A stretch of 64,000 bases of DNA, taken from positions 11,524,055 through 11,588,054 of the forward strand of contig NC_079895.1 in assembly GCF_024868665.1 (NCBI RefSeq), given 5' to 3'. This DNA comes from Triplophysa rosa. Its lineage: Eukaryota > Chordata > Actinopteri > Cypriniformes > Nemacheilidae. The notes under the pieces were generated by a model. It was not told the origin of the DNA, made no database searches, and saw nothing but the letters and a program-made list of their open reading frames with translations. How positions within the stretch are numbered: position 1 is the stretch's first letter; each line of letters begins with the position of its first letter. Below are positions 61,930 through 64,000 of this stretch, piece by piece. The translations under genes were made by a program, and so were the position numbers.

Positions 61930-62386
61930 ATTGCAGAACCTTCCTCAGATTACTTTTCCACGGCCTTATGTTCCTCCTGAGGTTATGTTGGATGCAGCAA
62001 ATCATGAGCTACAAATCTTTTCCGATGCCTCGGAACAGGCATATGGAGCGGTAGCTTACCTCCGGACAACCGATCAGAAAGGTCAGCATCATCTCTCCTT
62101 CATTCTAGCCCGCTCCAGAGTGACTCCCAAACGATATCACTCCATCCCGAGTCTGGAACTCTGTGGAAGCCTAGTCGCTGCTCAGTTAGCCAAGCTCCTT
62201 GAAAATGAGTTGACCCTGCCCATTCAGACTACGTTTCTTTGGACAGATTCTACTACGGTACTCGGTATGTGGTTGACCTCGGAGTCTTGTCACTACCGAG
62301 TCTTTGTAGGCAACAGAGTCGCTGAAATTCAGGAATTGACAGAGAATTGTTCTCGGCGTTATGTCAACATCCTGCTGATGGAATAA
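61916..62386 (+). pseudogene. pol: RNase H domain (end of peptidase A17 region)
   Basis: Would degrade the RNA strand during reverse transcription. The frame from 61931 reads QNLPQITFPRPYV, then FSDASEQAYGAVAYL with the first catalytic Asp at 62024, SLELCGSLVAAQL with Glu at 62156, and LWTDSTTVLGMWL with Asp at 62246, the D-E-D pattern of retroelement RNase H. Upstream, the roughly 100 residues that normally join RT thumb and this domain (peptidase A17 region) are absent: the RT frame runs straight into the word WEDELQNLPQ in another frame at about 61916. A frame break near 62375-62385 follows. Confidence 0.85.
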
Positions 62387-63512
62387 TCCTGCCGATGACC
62401 TCACGAAAGGGAAACCTCTTCATTACCTCACAGCCCCAAACCGATGGTCTCAGGGACCTTCTTTCCTACTTAAGGATTCCCAGGGATGGCCGGAAAGTCC
62501 CAACGAGGAGACCAAGGAGGAAAAGATAGAGTTGCGAAAGTCTGCATTTTGTGGTGTCACTAACCTACATCCTTCATCATGCAACTCTGACGGATGGAAT
62601 TCCAATACCTGGCAGGAACTACTGGATAGCAGTGCCCTGGAGGTTCGCAACAACCTTGCTACCAGCAATCCCCCCGATGCTGAGGACTACCGCCAAGCTG
62701 AGGTCATCATCTTTAAGAAAGTACAGCAGGAATCCTTTCCAGAGGATTACCAACGGCTAACAGCTGGGAGATCAATAAGGTCCGGAAGTCGCATTGTCAC
62801 TCTGGCCCCGGAAATCGATCCAGCTAACGGCCTGATCAGAGTTGGAGGACGTTTGAGAAGAGCTGCTGGTGTGGACCCCTCCATTAAACATCCTCTTGTA
62901 CTAGATCCTAATCACCCAGTCACACGGCTGATCATCCACCATTATGAGCGCCAATTGCACCATTCGGGTTCAGAAAGATTGTTCGCAGAAATAAGGATGT
63001 ACTATTGGATTCTACGAGGTCGCGAAGCCATTTGGCGGTTTCAGCAAAGTTGTCTGAAGTGTCAACGATGGAGAGCCAAGCCCACCATCCCAAAACTGTC
63101 TGATCTGCCCACGGCACGGCTACAACTGCACAAACCTGCATTTCATTCCTGTGGGGTGGATTGCTTTGGACCTCTACTGGTCAAAATCGGAAGACGAACA
63201 GAGAAACGCTGGGGTATTCTCTTCAAATGCCTAACAACAAGAGCTGTACACTTGGATACCCTCCCCAGTATGAGTATGGATTCCTTCCTTATGGCTCTCA
63301 GAAGGTTTGTCGCAAGGAGAGGAACGCCGGCCGAATTATGGTCAGATCAAGGAACAAACTTCCGTGGAGGGGAACGGGAGTTGCGAGAAGCCTATGCTAA
63401 GATGGCCACAGAGCTTCAGCGTCAGTTAGCTCGTCAAAGAATCCGATTTCACTTCAATCCCCCATCGGCCCCTCACTTCGGTGGAATTTGGGAAAGGGAA
63501 ATAAGATCGTAA
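62385..63512 (+). pseudogene. pol: integrase with zinc-binding domain
   Basis: Would insert the DNA copy. It is the best-preserved part: open from NPADDLTKGKPLHYL at 62385 to the stop at 63510-63512. The zinc-binding domain shows HHYERQLHHSGSERL and CLKC. The catalytic core has VDCFGPLL (Asp codon at 63159), WSDQGTNFRGG (Asp at 63345) and HFGGIWERE (Glu at 63492), the D-D-E triad. Spacing of the last two, 49 residues, is longer than in retroviruses but usual for this superfamily. A one-base loss near 63508 shifts the frame into the tail. The 326-codon frame from 62532 starts at TTG, so the real domain starts earlier. Confidence 0.9.
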
Positions 63513-64000
63513 AATCGGCCTTGTACACGGTTCTCGGTTCCCAGCCTATCCCTGAAGAAGTCTTGACAACAGTCTTACTGGAAGTGGAAGCCATCCTCAA
63601 CTCAAAACCCCTGGGATACGTGTCGTCAGATGTGGCAGATACCGACCCAGTGACATCAAATAGTCTCCTCATGGGGCGGCCAGATATGTCACTCCCTTTA
63701 GTGGTTTACCCAGAAGTGGAAATGTTGAGTAGAAGACGCTGGAGACATTCTCAGATACTAGCAGACCAATTCTGGTCCAGATTCATCAGAGAGTATCTGC
63801 CTAGCCTCCAAACTCGGCAAAAATGGCAAGCCTCGCCTCCTGATCTAAAGGAAAAGACCTTCGTCATGATCCTGGACCCACAACAGCCTCGCAGTTTATG
63901 GCCTATTGGACAGGTCGTAAAGACTCACCTAAGCCCTGATGGTCATGTCAGATCCGCAGATGTGAAAGTAAAGGACCATGTTTATACTAGACCGGTAGCC
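63509..64000 (+). pseudogene. pol: DUF5641 carboxy-terminal tail, partial
   Basis: Open to the window edge in the frame following the integrase break. It has EVEAILNSKPLGYVSSD, MGRPDM, RRRWRHSQILADQFWSRF and EYLPSLQTRQKW, as in the DUF5641 segment that follows integrase in BEL/Pao elements, and then the strand-rich LWPIGQVVKTHLSPDGHVR. Its exact role is unknown to me. The end of the frame and any 3' LTR lie outside. Confidence 0.85.

Larger units (their letters stand above)
59412..64000 (+). mobile_element. BEL/Pao LTR retrotransposon, 5'-truncated, decayed, runs off the window
   Basis: The order gag, CCHC knuckles, DUF1758-type protease, reverse transcriptase, RNase H, zinc-binding integrase, DUF5641 tail is that of the BEL/Pao superfamily. 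There is no 5' LTR, primer-binding site or gag start; homology begins at about 59412 in mid-gag. At least five frame changes, two in-frame stops and one internal deletion make this copy non-functional. The 3' LTR, if present, lies beyond the window. It is the only protein-coding homology I can support in the window. Confidence 0.93.

Overview
The window looks like 64 kb of teleost, most probably cyprinid-like, nuclear DNA. The basis is the repeat content: many palindromic TTAA-flanked miniature elements of the kind abundant in carp and zebrafish relatives, tRNA-derived SINEs ending in an L2-type 3' tail, several non-autonomous hAT elements, long CA/GA/GT microsatellites, and a BEL/Pao LTR retrotransposon. 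The species call is inference; no search was run.

I find no intact host protein-coding gene and no convincing exon. Apart from the retrotransposon, the open frames are short, overlap on several strands, lack recognisable domains, and often lie inside repeats. The window is best read as intergenic or intronic sequence. Several non-repeat stretches, for example about 7.4-7.7, 9.0-9.2, 10.1-10.2, 21.1-21.3 and 51.6-51.8 kb, carry homeodomain- or POU-like motifs and could be conserved regulatory elements.

Layout. 1-25 kb: mostly unique sequence with scattered palindromic elements, two copies of a 470-bp TA-flanked repeat (6.8 and 12.8 kb), a 70-bp CA tract (18.1 kb) and three other small inverted-repeat elements (19.9, 22.1, 22.8 kb). 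25.0-27.2 kb: a SINE, then a nest in which one TTAA element sits inside another, next to a third element split by a 970-bp hAT element with a perfect 8-bp target duplication. 29-39 kb: more palindromic elements, a second SINE, and a 404-bp hAT element (37.9 kb). 39.2-43.9 kb: a large fold-back element split by a 2.07-kb hAT element, then an 895-bp hAT element containing a nested element that contains a further repeat. 45-58 kb: unique sequence with scattered repeats, an L2-type tail (49.2 kb), a 424-bp inverted-repeat element (50.4 kb), and a compound GT/GC/GA microsatellite (56.9-57.4 kb). 59.4-64.0 kb: a 5'-truncated, frameshifted, internally deleted BEL/Pao retrotransposon that runs off the window end.

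How the parts relate: the BEL/Pao remnant keeps the order gag with CCHC knuckles, DUF1758-type protease, reverse transcriptase, RNase H, zinc-binding integrase and DUF5641 tail, but at least five frame breaks and one internal deletion make this copy non-coding. The hAT and TTAA elements carry no transposase here and would have depended on enzymes encoded elsewhere. I found no convincing new biological system; the most informative structures are the nested insertions with exact target duplications, which give a relative order of events.
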